DNA of 64,000 bases. It comes from Xanthomonas sp. DAR 35659 (lineage in GTDB: Bacteria > Pseudomonadota > Gammaproteobacteria > Xanthomonadales > Xanthomonadaceae). The DNA is taken from the NCBI RefSeq assembly GCF_041242975.1, contig NZ_CP162488.1, forward strand, positions 3,462,001 to 3,526,000. The letters run 5' to 3'. Below the pieces are notes generated by a model that was not told the DNA's origin, made no database searches, and saw nothing but the letters and a program-made list of their open reading frames with translations. The position numbers and the translations under genes were made by a program. Of this stretch, positions 40,882 to 50,304 are shown in pieces (the first letter of the stretch is position 1; every line of letters starts with the position of its first letter).

Positions 40882-41979
40882 ATGCAAAAGATCCTGATCG
40901 CGATCCTGTTCGTGGCGCTGCTGGCCGTGGGCGGCGGCTGGGGCTACAGCGCATGGAAGGCGAAACAGCCGCCTGCCCCCACCGCCGCGCCTGCCCCCGC
41001 CGCGCCGCCGGTTTCGGCTGCCGACGCCGCGGCGACCGCCGCGGCGAACAACAAGAAGACCGAAGAGGCCGCCGCCGCCGACGCGGCCATCGATGCCGCC
41101 GACGGCAGTGCGGTGGACACGCAGACGGCGGGCGACGCCCAGGACGGCACGGACAAGGCCGAAGGCGTCAAGTTCACCTACGAGTACGTGCCGCCGCGCG
41201 ATCCCGGGCTGCAGGCCGCCTACGACTTCGCGGTCAAGATCGACATCCTGCATCGCCTGCCCGAGGTCAATGCGATGGACGGGCTGCTGATGCTGCCCGG
41301 CCCGCTGCACCTGATCACCGCCGAGTGCAAGCAGACCAACGCCTTCTACTCGCCGACCAAGAACGAGCTGGTGCTGTGCTACGAAATGATCGAGATGCTG
41401 ATCAAGGTCGGGGCCAGCATCGGCGAGCAGAACCAGGACGACGGTTTCAGCGCGCGCTTCCTGATGGCCAACACGCGCTTCATCATGCTGCACGAGTTCG
41501 GCCATGCGCTGATCGACATGCTGAAGCTGCCCAGCACCGGCCGCGAAGAGGATTCGGCCGACCAGTTGGCGTCCTCGCTGATGCTGATGTTCATGTCGCC
41601 GGACGAATCGCCGGGCGCCATCGCCGAGAACCTGCGCCTGGCGGGCCTGTTCTTCGTGATGAACACCAAGGAGCAGTACGGCGCGGCCGACTTCGCCGAC
41701 GAGCACTCGCTCGGCCAGCAGCGCTTCTACAACCTGATGTGCATGCTGTACGGGCGCGACCCGGCCAAGTACCTGCGCCTGGTGACCAGCGGCATGCTGC
41801 CGGAGGACCGCGCCCAGCGCTGCCCGACCGAGAGCAGCCGCATCACCACCGCCTGGGCCAAGCTGCTGCTGCCGCACATCGCGCCGAAGTACCAGATGAG
41901 CGGCGACGAGGCGCAGAAGCGCTACGACGAGGCCAAGCGCAAGCAGGAAGAGAACGCCGAGTCGCCCTACGTGCGCTGA
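40882..41979 (+). CDS. DUF4344-type zinc metallopeptidase, membrane-anchored
   Basis: A 365-residue protein. N-terminal membrane anchor (about 4-24), an Ala/Pro-rich spacer to 95, then a putative gluzincin-like domain. HEFGH at 204-208 gives two zinc ligands and the catalytic Glu; REEDSADQLAS (221-231) probably supplies the third ligand. The cysteines in AECKQ and VLCYEMIE may pair. It is expected to act in the periplasm. A Shine-Dalgarno (AAGGAA) lies 8 bases before ATG. Confidence 0.82.
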   Translation: MQKILIAILFVALLAVGGGWGYSAWKAKQPPAPTAAPAPAAPPVSAADAAATAAANNKKTEEAAAADAAIDAADGSAVDTQTAGDAQDGTDKAEGVKFTYEYVPPRDPGLQAAYDFAVKIDILHRLPEVNAMDGLLMLPGPLHLITAECKQTNAFYSPTKNELVLCYEMIEMLIKVGASIGEQNQDDGFSARFLMANTRFIMLHEFGHALIDMLKLPSTGREEDSADQLASSLMLMFMSPDESPGAIAENLRLAGLFFVMNTKEQYGAADFADEHSLGQQRFYNLMCMLYGRDPAKYLRLVTSGMLPEDRAQRCPTESSRITTAWAKLLLPHIAPKYQMSGDEAQKRYDEAKRKQEENAESPYVR

Positions 41980-42157
41980 GGCGCACGCCGACCGCATCGG
42001 GCGCCGGCCTGCCGGCGCCAGCGCCGTCGGGCCTGGCCGGCCCTGGCCCCGCCGGGTTCGGCCGCCCATGCCGCGGTGGCGCCGGTTGCCGATACAATAG
42101 CCGGCTAACCGCAGCCGTCGCCGGCTGCCCGCCCGCAACCCGTCTGGAATAAGCGCC

Positions 42158-43624
42158 ATGCCCGGGACGCCCGCCCCTGTTTCGCCGACCGCGGCTGTCG
42201 CCGCGGATGCCTCCGCCCTGCTTCCGTTGCCGACCGCGCGGCCGGCCGCGCCATCCGTGGTCCGCGGCAAGCTGTACATCAAGACCCACGGTTGCCAGAT
42301 GAACGAGTACGACTCGGCCAAGATGGCCGACGTGCTCGCCGCGGCCGAGGGCCTGGAGCTAACCGACAATCCGGAAGAAGCGGACGTGGTCCTGGTCAAC
42401 ACCTGCTCGATCCGCGAGAAGGCGCAGGAGAAGGTGTTCAGCCAGCTCGGCCGCTGGAAGGCGCTGAAGGCCGGCGGCAAGCCGGTGATCATCGGCGTCG
42501 GCGGCTGCGTGGCGTCGCAGGAAGGCGAGGCGATCGTCAAGCGCGCGCCCTACGTGGACCTGGTGTTCGGCCCGCAGACCCTGCACCGGCTGCCGGACCT
42601 GATCCGCGCGCGGCGCGAGTCGGGCAAGTCGCAGGTGGACATCAGCTTCCCCGAGGTCGAGAAGTTCGACCGCCTGCCCGAGCCGCGCGCCGAAGGCCCG
42701 TCGGCCTTCGTGTCGATCATGGAAGGCTGCTCCAAGTACTGCTCGTTCTGCGTGGTGCCCTACACCCGCGGCGAGGAGATCAGCCGCCCGTTCGAGGACG
42801 TGCTGGTGGAAGTGGCGCAACTGGCCGCGCAGGGCGTGCGCGAGATCAACCTGCTCGGGCAGAACGTCAACGCCTATCGCGGCCCCTACGGCGACGCCGA
42901 GGCCGGCGAGGAACTGCAGCACGCCGACCTGGGCCTGCTGATCCGCAGCATCGCGCAGATCGAGGGCATCGGCCGCATCCGCTTCACCACCTCGCACCCG
43001 CTGGAGTTCAGCGACTCGCTGGTGGATGCCTACCGCGACGTGCCGCAACTGGCCAACTACCTGCACCTGCCGGTGCAGGCCGGCAGCGACCGCGTCCTCA
43101 GCGCGATGAAGCGCGGCTACACCGCGCTGGAATTCAAGCAGAAGATCCGCAAGCTGCGCGCGGTGCGCCCGGACATCTCGATCAGTTCGGACTTCATCGT
43201 CGGCTTTCCCGGCGAGACCGACGCCGACTTCGAGAAGACCATGAAACTGATCGAGGACGTGGGCTTCGACCAGAGCTTCTCCTTCATCTACTCGCGGCGC
43301 CCGGGCACGCCCGCCGCCGACCTGGAAGACGATACCCCCGAGACAGTGAAGCACGCGCGGTTGGCGCGGTTGCAGGCGCATATCAACGCGCATGCGCAGC
43401 GGATCTCGCAGGGCATGCTCGGCAGCGTGCAGACCGTGTTGGTGGAAGGGCCGTCGAAGAAGAACCCGGCCGAACTGACCGGCAAGACCGAGAACATGCG
43501 CTCGGTGAATTTCCCGGGGCACCCGCGCCTGATCGGCCAGTTCGTGGACGTCACGATCACCGAGGCGCTGAGCAATTCGCTGCGCGGGCGCCTGCACCTG
43601 GCCGAGGACGACGCCGTGGCCTGA
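42158..43624 (+). CDS. miaB: MiaB, tRNA 2-methylthio-N6-isopentenyladenosine synthase
   Basis: A 488-residue radical-SAM methylthiotransferase that modifies A37 of tRNAs reading UNN codons. The N-terminal MTTase domain supplies C46, C83 and C117 for one [4Fe-4S] cluster; the radical-SAM cluster is CSKYCSFC at C191, C195, C198; a C-terminal TRAM domain follows. The N-terminus carries an extra low-complexity stretch of about 35 residues before [12 protein letters not shown]. Start ATG at 42158 has GGAA 8 bases upstream. Confidence 0.96.
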   Translation: MPGTPAPVSPTAAVAADASALLPLPTARPAAPSVVRGKLYIKTHGCQMNEYDSAKMADVLAAAEGLELTDNPEEADVVLVNTCSIREKAQEKVFSQLGRWKALKAGGKPVIIGVGGCVASQEGEAIVKRAPYVDLVFGPQTLHRLPDLIRARRESGKSQVDISFPEVEKFDRLPEPRAEGPSAFVSIMEGCSKYCSFCVVPYTRGEEISRPFEDVLVEVAQLAAQGVREINLLGQNVNAYRGPYGDAEAGEELQHADLGLLIRSIAQIEGIGRIRFTTSHPLEFSDSLVDAYRDVPQLANYLHLPVQAGSDRVLSAMKRGYTALEFKQKIRKLRAVRPDISISSDFIVGFPGETDADFEKTMKLIEDVGFDQSFSFIYSRRPGTPAADLEDDTPETVKHARLARLQAHINAHAQRISQGMLGSVQTVLVEGPSKKNPAELTGKTENMRSVNFPGHPRLIGQFVDVTITEALSNSLRGRLHLAEDDAVA

Positions 43625-43770
43625 GCCGTCGCGGCCTGGCCGAGCCCCGCTGGGCGGCCTCCTTGTGAGAGGGACTTCAGTCCCGACTGCACGGTCGCCT
43701 GGGAAGCATTGCCCTGCCGTCGTCCTGAAGGCCCGCCTTGCAGAGGCAATCGGCACACCTCGCCGCCCTG

Positions 43771-43838
43771 TGTAGGAGCGGCTTCAGCCGCGACAGGCGC
43801 TATCGGGAATGCCTGTCGCGGCTGAAGCCGCTCCTACA
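43771..43838. repeat. Paired REP-type inverted repeat (BIME-like)
   Basis: Two perfectly complementary 28-bp arms (43771-43798 and 43811-43838; TGTAGGAGCGGCTTCAGCCG onward) are separated by 12 bp. The same sequence recurs at 53122-53190 and as one arm at 33193-33216. It lies about 145 bp downstream of miaB and may act as an RNA 3'-end stabiliser or a RAYT transposase-derived element. Confidence 0.92.
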
Positions 43839-44200
43839 GAAGCGCCTAGTGCTGTGTTGAGGCTGACGTCGGCTCCAACGGTGGCACGCTCAATCAGGCA
43901 GGTGCGATTTTTTTCACCACCACAGGACCGCGCCTTGCGCGGCAAGGCGTTCGCAAGGTTGTCCACAGGCTTTGGCACAAGCGATCCACATGCATTGTGG
44001 ACAACGTTGCCATCGCCAGCGCGCGCCGCTGCGGCAGCACGTGGCGGTGCGCCGAGCGCGGATCCGCAATGCGCGCTTCGCGCTGGCCGTCGCGCGCGTG
44101 CAACCGCCGTCGCCGCGCGCCCTTCACTGGCCCGGCCGCGCCCTGCGCGCTACCCTTGCGCCCTCTCTTTCCCGACGTCGCCGCTGGCGGCGCGCCTGCC
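43839..44200. other. Region upstream of phoH with an inverted pair of DnaA-box-like sites
   Basis: No gene is supported here. GTTGTCCACA (43958-43967) and its inverted match TGTGGACAAC (43996-44005) each differ from the DnaA box TTATCCACA by one base. A further TCCACA lies at 43985. A plus-strand T7 run lies at 43912-43918 without a clear stem. The promoter of phoH should be here. Confidence 0.5.
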
Positions 44201-45187
44201 ATGACCAGCCCCGCGCAACACGACTTCACCCTGGAACCCGCCGACACCGAACGCCTGGCCAACCTCGCCGGCCCGTTCGACGCGCACCTGCGGCAGATCG
44301 AACTGCGCCTGGGCGTGGAGATCTCCAACCGTGGCAACGTGTATCGGGTGACCGGGCCGGAGCAGGCCGCGGCGGCGGCCGAGCGGCTGCTGCAAGCGCT
44401 GTACGCCGAGGCCGAGCACGTCATCTTCGACGACCAGGAAATCCATCTGCGGCTGAACCAGTCGAACGTCGATCAGGTCGCGCAGCGCGCCTATCAGCCG
44501 CAGGAGGTGGCGATCAAGGTCAAGCGCGGCACCGTGCGCGGCCGCGGCGCCAACCAGGCCAAGTACCTGCACCAGATCGCCACCCACGACATCAACTTCG
44601 GCATCGGCCCGGCCGGCACCGGCAAGACCTTCCTGGCGGTGGCCAGCGCGGTCGAAGCCTTGAACGAATCGCGCGTGCAGCGCCTGATCCTGGTGCGCCC
44701 GGCGGTGGAAGCCGGTGAGAAGCTCGGCTTCCTGCCCGGCGATCTCAGCCAGAAGGTCGATCCCTACCTACGCCCGCTGTACGACGCGCTGTACGAGATG
44801 CTGGGCGTGGAGAAGGTGGTCAAGCTGCTGGAGAAGAACGTCATCGAGATCGCGCCGCTGGCGTACATGCGCGGGCGCACGCTCAACGACGCCTACGTGA
44901 TCCTGGACGAGGCGCAGAACACCACCATCGAGCAGATGAAGATGTTCCTGACCCGCCTCGGCTTCGGCAGCACCGCCGTGGTCACCGGCGACCTGACCCA
45001 GATCGATCTGCCCAAGCACGTCAAGTCCGGGCTACGCGATGCGATCGAGGTGCTGCACGAAGTGGACGGCGTCAGCTTCACCTTCTTCGAGGCGCGCGAC
45101 GTGGTGCGGCATCCGTTGGTGGCGCGGATCGTCAGCGCCTACGAGAAGCGCGACGTCAGCGACAAGCTGACCGGGCCGGCGGCATGA
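44201..45187 (+). CDS. ybeZ: PhoH-family ATPase (YbeZ)
   Basis: A 328-residue PhoH-like protein. An N-terminal KH-like segment (about 10-70) precedes the ATPase with Walker A GPAGTGKT (136-143), the downstream VRPAVEAGEKLGFLPGDLSQKVDPYLRPLYDAL signature and Walker B VILDEAQN. YbeZ works with the endoribonuclease YbeY, whose gene lies about 1.6 kb downstream on the same strand, separated by two small unrelated genes. The start MTSPAQH lacks a clear Shine-Dalgarno. The stop overlaps the next start (ATGA). Confidence 0.93.
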   Translation: MTSPAQHDFTLEPADTERLANLAGPFDAHLRQIELRLGVEISNRGNVYRVTGPEQAAAAAERLLQALYAEAEHVIFDDQEIHLRLNQSNVDQVAQRAYQPQEVAIKVKRGTVRGRGANQAKYLHQIATHDINFGIGPAGTGKTFLAVASAVEALNESRVQRLILVRPAVEAGEKLGFLPGDLSQKVDPYLRPLYDALYEMLGVEKVVKLLEKNVIEIAPLAYMRGRTLNDAYVILDEAQNTTIEQMKMFLTRLGFGSTAVVTGDLTQIDLPKHVKSGLRDAIEVLHEVDGVSFTFFEARDVVRHPLVARIVSAYEKRDVSDKLTGPAA

Positions 45188-45753
45188 CGATGCGCAGGCC
45201 GCAGTGGATGCCCATCGCGTGCGCCGCGCTGCTTGCCGCGGCGACCAGTGGCGCGTGCCTGGCGCAGGACGACGCCCAGATCCCGGTGACGCGGCAACGC
45301 GTCGCGCTCGCCCAGACCATCGCGCCGCCGTGCGTGTCGGTGGCGGTCGAGCAAGCGACCATCCTGCTGTCCAGGCCCGAACTCGAACGCGCCGCGCAGG
45401 CCCAGCGCGGCTCCGCCGACGACGCCACGCAGGAGGGCGAGCCGCAGCGGCTGGCCTGGATCGCCGGGCGGCGCGCGCAGGCCTTGCTGGACGTCGCCGG
45501 CGACCAGCAGGACCGCTTCGGCTGCGCCCTGGTCGCGTTCAAGGCGGTGCCCAACGACAGCCTGTACCTGCTGGGCCAGTTGCTCGAGCGCGGCCAGGCC
45601 GCCGTGTGGATACCCGAGCGCAACGGTTTCGCCGCCGCGGTCGAGGTCGCGCATTTCAATCCCCAGTGCCAGCATGGCCCGATGGGCGGCGCGACCTATC
45701 GCGTCGCCAACGATGGGCCGCCATTGCTGATGCTGACCGAGTGCGTCACCTGA
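45184..45753 (+). CDS. Small secreted protein of unknown function
   Basis: A 189-residue protein coupled to phoH by a 4-base overlap. Its N-terminus is a signal peptide (about residues 1-28, ending ACLAQ). The mature part has four cysteines (PPCVS, GCAL, QCQH, TECVT), which would suit two disulfides in the periplasm. I do not recognise the family. It interrupts the usual ybeZ-ybeY order. Confidence 0.65.
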   Translation: MTMRRPQWMPIACAALLAAATSGACLAQDDAQIPVTRQRVALAQTIAPPCVSVAVEQATILLSRPELERAAQAQRGSADDATQEGEPQRLAWIAGRRAQALLDVAGDQQDRFGCALVAFKAVPNDSLYLLGQLLERGQAAVWIPERNGFAAAVEVAHFNPQCQHGPMGGATYRVANDGPPLLMLTECVT

Positions 45754-45890
45754 TCCAGCCGTCGTGATGGTGCCGGATGGCGGCGCGGCAGTCGCGCGGC
45801 GCGAATGGCCATCGCACGTTGCCCTGCCGCACCCCGAAGTGCGCCGCAACCGCCGTACACTGTGGCGACGCAATGCACAGGGGAAGTGCC

Positions 45891-46759
45891 ATGATCCGCA
45901 AGTCCGCGTTGGTTTGTGTCTGTCTGCTGGCCTCGATCGCCGGCGCCGCGTCCGCCGAACCGAAACAGCCGCCCGCGCCGGCGCGCGCCTACATCGAGAC
46001 CAGCTACCTGATCGCGCCGAAGACGGCAGGCGCGTTCCAGCTCACCCGCAGCAAATACAATCCGGCCGCGAAGTCAGCCGGCGCCGGCTTCCACTACGCG
46101 ATGGCGACGCATCCGGAACTGGTGATCGACGTGTTCGTCTATCCGGCCGGGCGGCACGACGCGACCACCGCGCTCGCCGATGGCCTGGCGGCGTTTCGCC
46201 ACGACTTGGCCTCGGCGGTGACGGAAGGCACCTATTCACGGCTGGACGACTGACGCATGCGCCGTTCGTGCTGGGCGGCGAGGCCGCGCCCACGCCCGCC
46301 CCCGCCAACGGCGTCGATGCGGCAGTCCAGGCCGCCATCGCCGAAAGCGAGCGAACGCCCGGCGAGAAGTTGCAGTTGGATCTGCGCTTGCAGAGCGGCA
46401 CGCGGCTGTTCTCCAACGGCTACCTGTTCTACAAGCAGCTCTACTACTTCAAGGTCCGCGTGTCCGCGGCGAAAGACGACAGCGCACAGGACCGCTTCGA
46501 CACGCTCGCCGACCAGGCCGCGCGCACACTGGTGCCGGCCATCCAGGTCGCCAACGTCGGCGGCTGCGCGGATGCCACGATCCATCTCGACGTGAACGAC
46601 ACGCCCGAGCACAACGCCGCGGAGTTGGTGCGCCAGGCGCGTCGGCAGATGGGCTTCAACTGCCATGCTTCAGCCAAGGACGCCGGTGTCGACCAAGCCG
46701 CCGACACCGCGGACGTGGTCGAGATCGCCTACAGCGCCGACGACTGGGCATCGCGGTGA
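45891..46759 (+). pseudogene. Exported protein gene broken by a frameshift near 46250
   Basis: The first part (45891-46253) starts with a good Shine-Dalgarno (GGGGAA) and a signal peptide (RKSALVCVCLLASIAGAASA) and ends early at TGA after YSRLDD. The second part, in another frame to 46759, continues smoothly as THAPFVLGGEAAP and later TLVPAIQVANVGGCADATI. One base lost just before the TGA at 46251 explains it. Together they would make about 290 residues. The family is unknown to me. A true mutation and a sequencing error cannot be told apart here. Confidence 0.7.
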
Positions 46760-46814
46760 CGCGCCGCACGCGCGATACTGTCGGCCCCTGTCCGCTGCGA
46801 ATCACCGTCCCGCC

Positions 46815-47300
46815 ATGACCAAAGGCCCGCTCCGCCTCGATGTCGGCGTCAGCTACGCCCTGCCCCGCGCCGGACTGCCGGCGGCGGTCAGTTTCCGCAA
46901 ATGGGTGGCCGCGGCGCTGAAGGGCCGCATCCGCGAAGCCGACCTGGCCATTCGCCTGGTCGACGCCAAGGAAGGCCGCGCACTGAACCACCATTACCGC
47001 GGCAAGGACTACGCCACCAATGTGCTCAGCTTCCCGGCCGAGCTGCCGGAAGGCCTGCCCAAGGGCGTCAAGCTGCCGCTGCTCGGCGACCTGGTGATCT
47101 GCGCGCCGGTGGTGGCGCGCGAGGCCGCCGAACAGGGCAAGCCCATCAACGCCCACTACGCGCACCTGACCGTGCACGGCGTGCTGCACCTGCTCGGCTG
47201 GGACCACGAGGACGACAAGGAGGCCGACGCGATGGAGCAGCTGGAACGAGAGATCCTGGCCGACCTGGGCGTGGACGATCCCTACGCGGGAGAGCGCTGA
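46815..47300 (+). CDS. ybeY: YbeY endoribonuclease (rRNA maturation)
   Basis: A 161-residue metallo-RNase needed for 16S rRNA 3'-end processing and ribosome quality control. The zinc motif [11 protein letters not shown] supplies H121, H125 and H131. Upstream, [17 protein letters not shown] and [12 protein letters not shown] are family signatures. The length is normal. Its common partner ybeZ is at 44201. It precedes a small exported protein and corC. Confidence 0.95.
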   Translation: MTKGPLRLDVGVSYALPRAGLPAAVSFRKWVAAALKGRIREADLAIRLVDAKEGRALNHHYRGKDYATNVLSFPAELPEGLPKGVKLPLLGDLVICAPVVAREAAEQGKPINAHYAHLTVHGVLHLLGWDHEDDKEADAMEQLEREILADLGVDDPYAGER

Positions 47301-47429
47301 GCCGCCTTCTCCCGGCCGGCACGCGGCGGCGTGCGCCGCGCAGCATGCTGGTCAACCGCCGCCGCGGGCGTTACCGTGGCCGCGCGGCCGTCGCGCCGCC
47401 TGTCCCGCTTCCGGCCGAGGTCCATCGCG

Positions 47430-47999
47430 TTGATCCGTGCATCGCTCCTTCTGCTCGCGCTGGCGTCCGCGCTGCCGGCCAGCGCCGCTCCCGCCCCGAT
47501 CGATCTGCCGGCGCTGCTGGAGTGCCGCCAACGCGTGGCCGACTTCGCCGCGCTGGGCCCCTTGCTGGCCGACCCGTTGAAGGCGGTGGCGCAGGGCTGG
47601 CGCCCACTGCCGCAGTCCAACCTGTTCATGAGCGAGTACGAACTGGCACGCCCGATCCAGGTGTTCGGGCACAGCACCAACCGCATCGCCGTGGCCGGCG
47701 CCAGCGTGATGGCGATCCTGGACCTGCCCGACCCGCGCCCGCTGGCCAGGCAACTGCAGCTGGAGACGGCGGTGGATACGCCGGAAAAAGCGATGTTCGG
47801 CCGCGAAGTGGTCAGCGCGGACGTCGCCGACCCGAAAACCGGCGAGCCGATGATCGAATCGATCATCCTCAGCCTGTCCACGGTGAAGTCGCATCCGGGC
47901 AAGACCCTGGCCGGCTGCAGCTACAGCCTGGACCTGCCCGAGGAGCCGGGCGCCGCACCGGCGCCGGACCCGTTGCACACGCCCGCCAACGGCGGCTGA
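47430..47999 (+). CDS. Small exported protein of unknown function
   Basis: A 189-residue protein. I place the start at TTG 47430, with GAGG 9 bases before it, because the codons that follow form a signal peptide (IRASLLLLALASALPASA); an ATG at 47331 would put 33 basic residues ahead of it. The mature part has two cysteines (LLECRQR, AGCSYS). The family is unknown. It sits between ybeY and corC in a gene string read rightward. Confidence 0.55.
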   Translation: MIRASLLLLALASALPASAAPAPIDLPALLECRQRVADFAALGPLLADPLKAVAQGWRPLPQSNLFMSEYELARPIQVFGHSTNRIAVAGASVMAILDLPDPRPLARQLQLETAVDTPEKAMFGREVVSADVADPKTGEPMIESIILSLSTVKSHPGKTLAGCSYSLDLPEEPGAAPAPDPLHTPANGG

Positions 48000-48100
48000 G
48001 CCGGCGCCGGCGCGCGCGCCGGCGGCGTCGCGGCCCTGTCCCATTGGCCTGCTAGACTTGCGCACACCGCCCGGCTGTCCGGGTGCCGTCCCCATAGAAC

Positions 48101-48982
48101 ATGTCAGAAGACGACGCTAGTAGCTCCACACCGGAACCCCACGAAAAACGCCGCGGCTGGCTCGAGCGCCTCAGCTCGGTGTTCTCCAGCGATCCGCACA
48201 CCCGCGACGACCTGGTCGAGGTGCTGCGCGACGCCCAGCACGACGGTCTGATCGCCGCCGATACCCTGCGCATGATGGAAGGCGCGCTGTCGGTCTCCGA
48301 ACTCACCGTCGGCGACGTGATGATCTCGCGCTCGCAGATGGTGTCGCTGTCGGTGGAGTCGCGCTTCCTCGACCTGATGAAGCAGGTGGTCGAATCCGGC
48401 CATTCGCGCTTCCCGGTACACGGCGAGAACAAGGACGACATCCTCGGCATCCTGCTGGCCAAGGACCTGCTGCGCGGCGTGGTCGCCGACCATGGCCCGG
48501 GCACGGTACGCGAACTGCTGCGCCCGGCGGTGCTGATTCCCGAGTCCAAGAAGCTCAACGTGCTGCTCAAGGAGTTCCGGCTCTCGCGCAACCACATGGC
48601 GATCGTGGTCGACGAGTACGGCGGCGTCGCCGGCCTGGTCACCATCGAGGACGTGCTGGAGCAGATCGTCGGCGAGATCGACGACGAGCACGACGACGCC
48701 GAGGACGAGGCCTCGCTGATCGCGGCGCAGGCCGACGGCCAGTACGTGGTCGACGCGCTGACCCCGATCGAGGACTTCAACGAGCGCTTCGGCGCCGATT
48801 TCCCCGACGACGACTACGACACGGTCGGCGGGCTGGTCACCGAGGCCATCGGCCACCTGCCGGAAACCGGCGAGGAACTGACCCTGGGCCGCTTCGCGTT
48901 CCGCGTGGCGCGCGCCGACGCGCGGCGGGTGCAGGCGTTCCACGTCACCATCCTGCCGCCCGACCCGCAGGAAGACGCTTGA
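48101..48982 (+). CDS. corC: CorC/HlyC-family CBS-domain protein
   Basis: A 293-residue cytoplasmic protein. Two CBS domains (about 70-195, with VGDVMISRSQM, SRFPVHGENKDDILGILLAKDLL and RNHMAIVVDEYGGVAGLVTIEDVLEQIVGEI) precede a CorC_HlyC (transporter-associated) domain (from about 210). The set is typical of YbeX/CorC, linked to magnesium handling and, near ybeYZ, to ribosome homeostasis. Its TGA overlaps the next TTG start. Confidence 0.93.
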   Translation: MSEDDASSSTPEPHEKRRGWLERLSSVFSSDPHTRDDLVEVLRDAQHDGLIAADTLRMMEGALSVSELTVGDVMISRSQMVSLSVESRFLDLMKQVVESGHSRFPVHGENKDDILGILLAKDLLRGVVADHGPGTVRELLRPAVLIPESKKLNVLLKEFRLSRNHMAIVVDEYGGVAGLVTIEDVLEQIVGEIDDEHDDAEDEASLIAAQADGQYVVDALTPIEDFNERFGADFPDDDYDTVGGLVTEAIGHLPETGEELTLGRFAFRVARADARRVQAFHVTILPPDPQEDA

Positions 48983-50280
48983 CCGCGCGGCCGGCGCCTC
49001 CCTCCGCGGCACGCGGCTGGCCGCGCTGGCTGCTCGGCGCGGTGCTGGCCTGCTGGGCGGCACTGGCGTTCGCGCAGGCGGGCACGGCCGATCCGGCCGC
49101 GCCGCCGGCGTTGTCGCCGCCGGGCGCCGCGCCGGGCGGCGCCCTATCCGCCGGCGACGCCGCGGCGCCGGCGCCACGCATCGGCGTGGCCACCATGCAG
49201 CCCGGCGAGGTGTTCTTCGAACGCTTCGGCCACGACGCCATCGTGGTGATGGATCCAAGCAGTGGCCAGGCAACCTCGTACAACTTCGGTTTCTTCGATC
49301 CCAGCGAACCGGATTTCGTCAGCCGCTTCGCCGCCGGCGACATGATGTACTACCTGGTCGCCCTGCCCCTGCAGGAGGACCTGGCGCAGTACCGCGACGC
49401 CGGCCGCGGCGTGGACATCCAGTGGCTGGACATGGAACCGGCGCAGGCGCGCGCGCTGCAGGCGGCGCTGGCCTGGCGCGCGCGCCCGGAAAACGCGCGC
49501 TACCGCTACGACTACTACACCGCCAACTGCGCCACGATGGTCCGCGACGCGCTGGACCGCGCGCTGGGCGGCAGCCTGCACGCGCAACTGTCCGGGCGCT
49601 CGCGCGGCAACACCTACCGCAGCGAATCGGTGCGCCTGGCCTCGCCGGCGCCGTGGATGTGGCTGGGCTTCGACCTGGGCCTGGGGCCGTTCGCGGACAA
49701 GCCGCTGTCGCGCTGGGAAGAGGCGTTCGTGCCGATGCGCCTGGCCGAGAGCCTGGGCGAGGTGCGCAACAGCGCCGGCCGGCCACTGGTGCAGGCGCGC
49801 CAGCAACTGCTGCCGCAGCGCCTGGCGCCGGAACCGAAGGAACAGGCGCGGCACTGGTGGCCGTGGCTGCTGGTCGGCGTCGCGGTCGCCGCCGGCGTGC
49901 TCGCGCTGGCGCGGCGGCCGCGCTGGCTGGCCGCGCTGGCGCTGCCGTTCTGGCTGCTGTGCGCGCTCGGCGGCGGCGTGCTGCTGTACCTGTGGGGCTT
50001 CAGCGAGCACCGCGCCGCCTGGGCCAACCGCAACCTGCTGCTGCTCGACCCGCTGTGCCTGCTGCTGGTCGGTGGCGCCATCGCGCGATTGCGCGGCCGC
50101 CGGCCCGGGCGCTGGTTCGGCGTCGTGCTGTGGACGGTGACCGCGCTGGCCGGCGCGGCGCTGCTGATCCATTGGCTGTCGATGCTGCAGCCGCAGTTCA
50201 ACCTGCAATGGATCGCCCTGCTGCTGCCGGTGCACGCCGCGCTGGCGTGGGCGTTCACGCGCCGCCGCTTGCAGCCCTGA
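48979..50280 (+). CDS. DUF4105 membrane protein
   Basis: A 433-residue protein. After an N-terminal signal or anchor (about 15-34), a periplasmic DUF4105 domain (about 65-280) has PGEVFFERFGHDAIVV, NFGFFDPSEPDFVSRFAAGDMMYYL and YRYDYYTANCATMVRDAL, a His/Cys pattern that suggests a thiol-peptidase-like fold. The C-terminus has four or five hydrophobic helices. The TTG start overlaps corC and has AGGA 7 bases upstream. Function unproven. Confidence 0.82.
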   Translation: MTARPAPPSAARGWPRWLLGAVLACWAALAFAQAGTADPAAPPALSPPGAAPGGALSAGDAAAPAPRIGVATMQPGEVFFERFGHDAIVVMDPSSGQATSYNFGFFDPSEPDFVSRFAAGDMMYYLVALPLQEDLAQYRDAGRGVDIQWLDMEPAQARALQAALAWRARPENARYRYDYYTANCATMVRDALDRALGGSLHAQLSGRSRGNTYRSESVRLASPAPWMWLGFDLGLGPFADKPLSRWEEAFVPMRLAESLGEVRNSAGRPLVQARQQLLPQRLAPEPKEQARHWWPWLLVGVAVAAGVLALARRPRWLAALALPFWLLCALGGGVLLYLWGFSEHRAAWANRNLLLLDPLCLLLVGGAIARLRGRRPGRWFGVVLWTVTALAGAALLIHWLSMLQPQFNLQWIALLLPVHAALAWAFTRRRLQP

Positions 50281-50304
50281 CCCCGCCCGCGCACGATTTC
50301 CGCC

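Noticed and set aside
42000..42021. Hairpin GGCGCCGGC-CT-GCCGGCGCC after the metallopeptidase gene as a terminator
   Set aside because: No T-run follows on either strand and the loop is only two bases.
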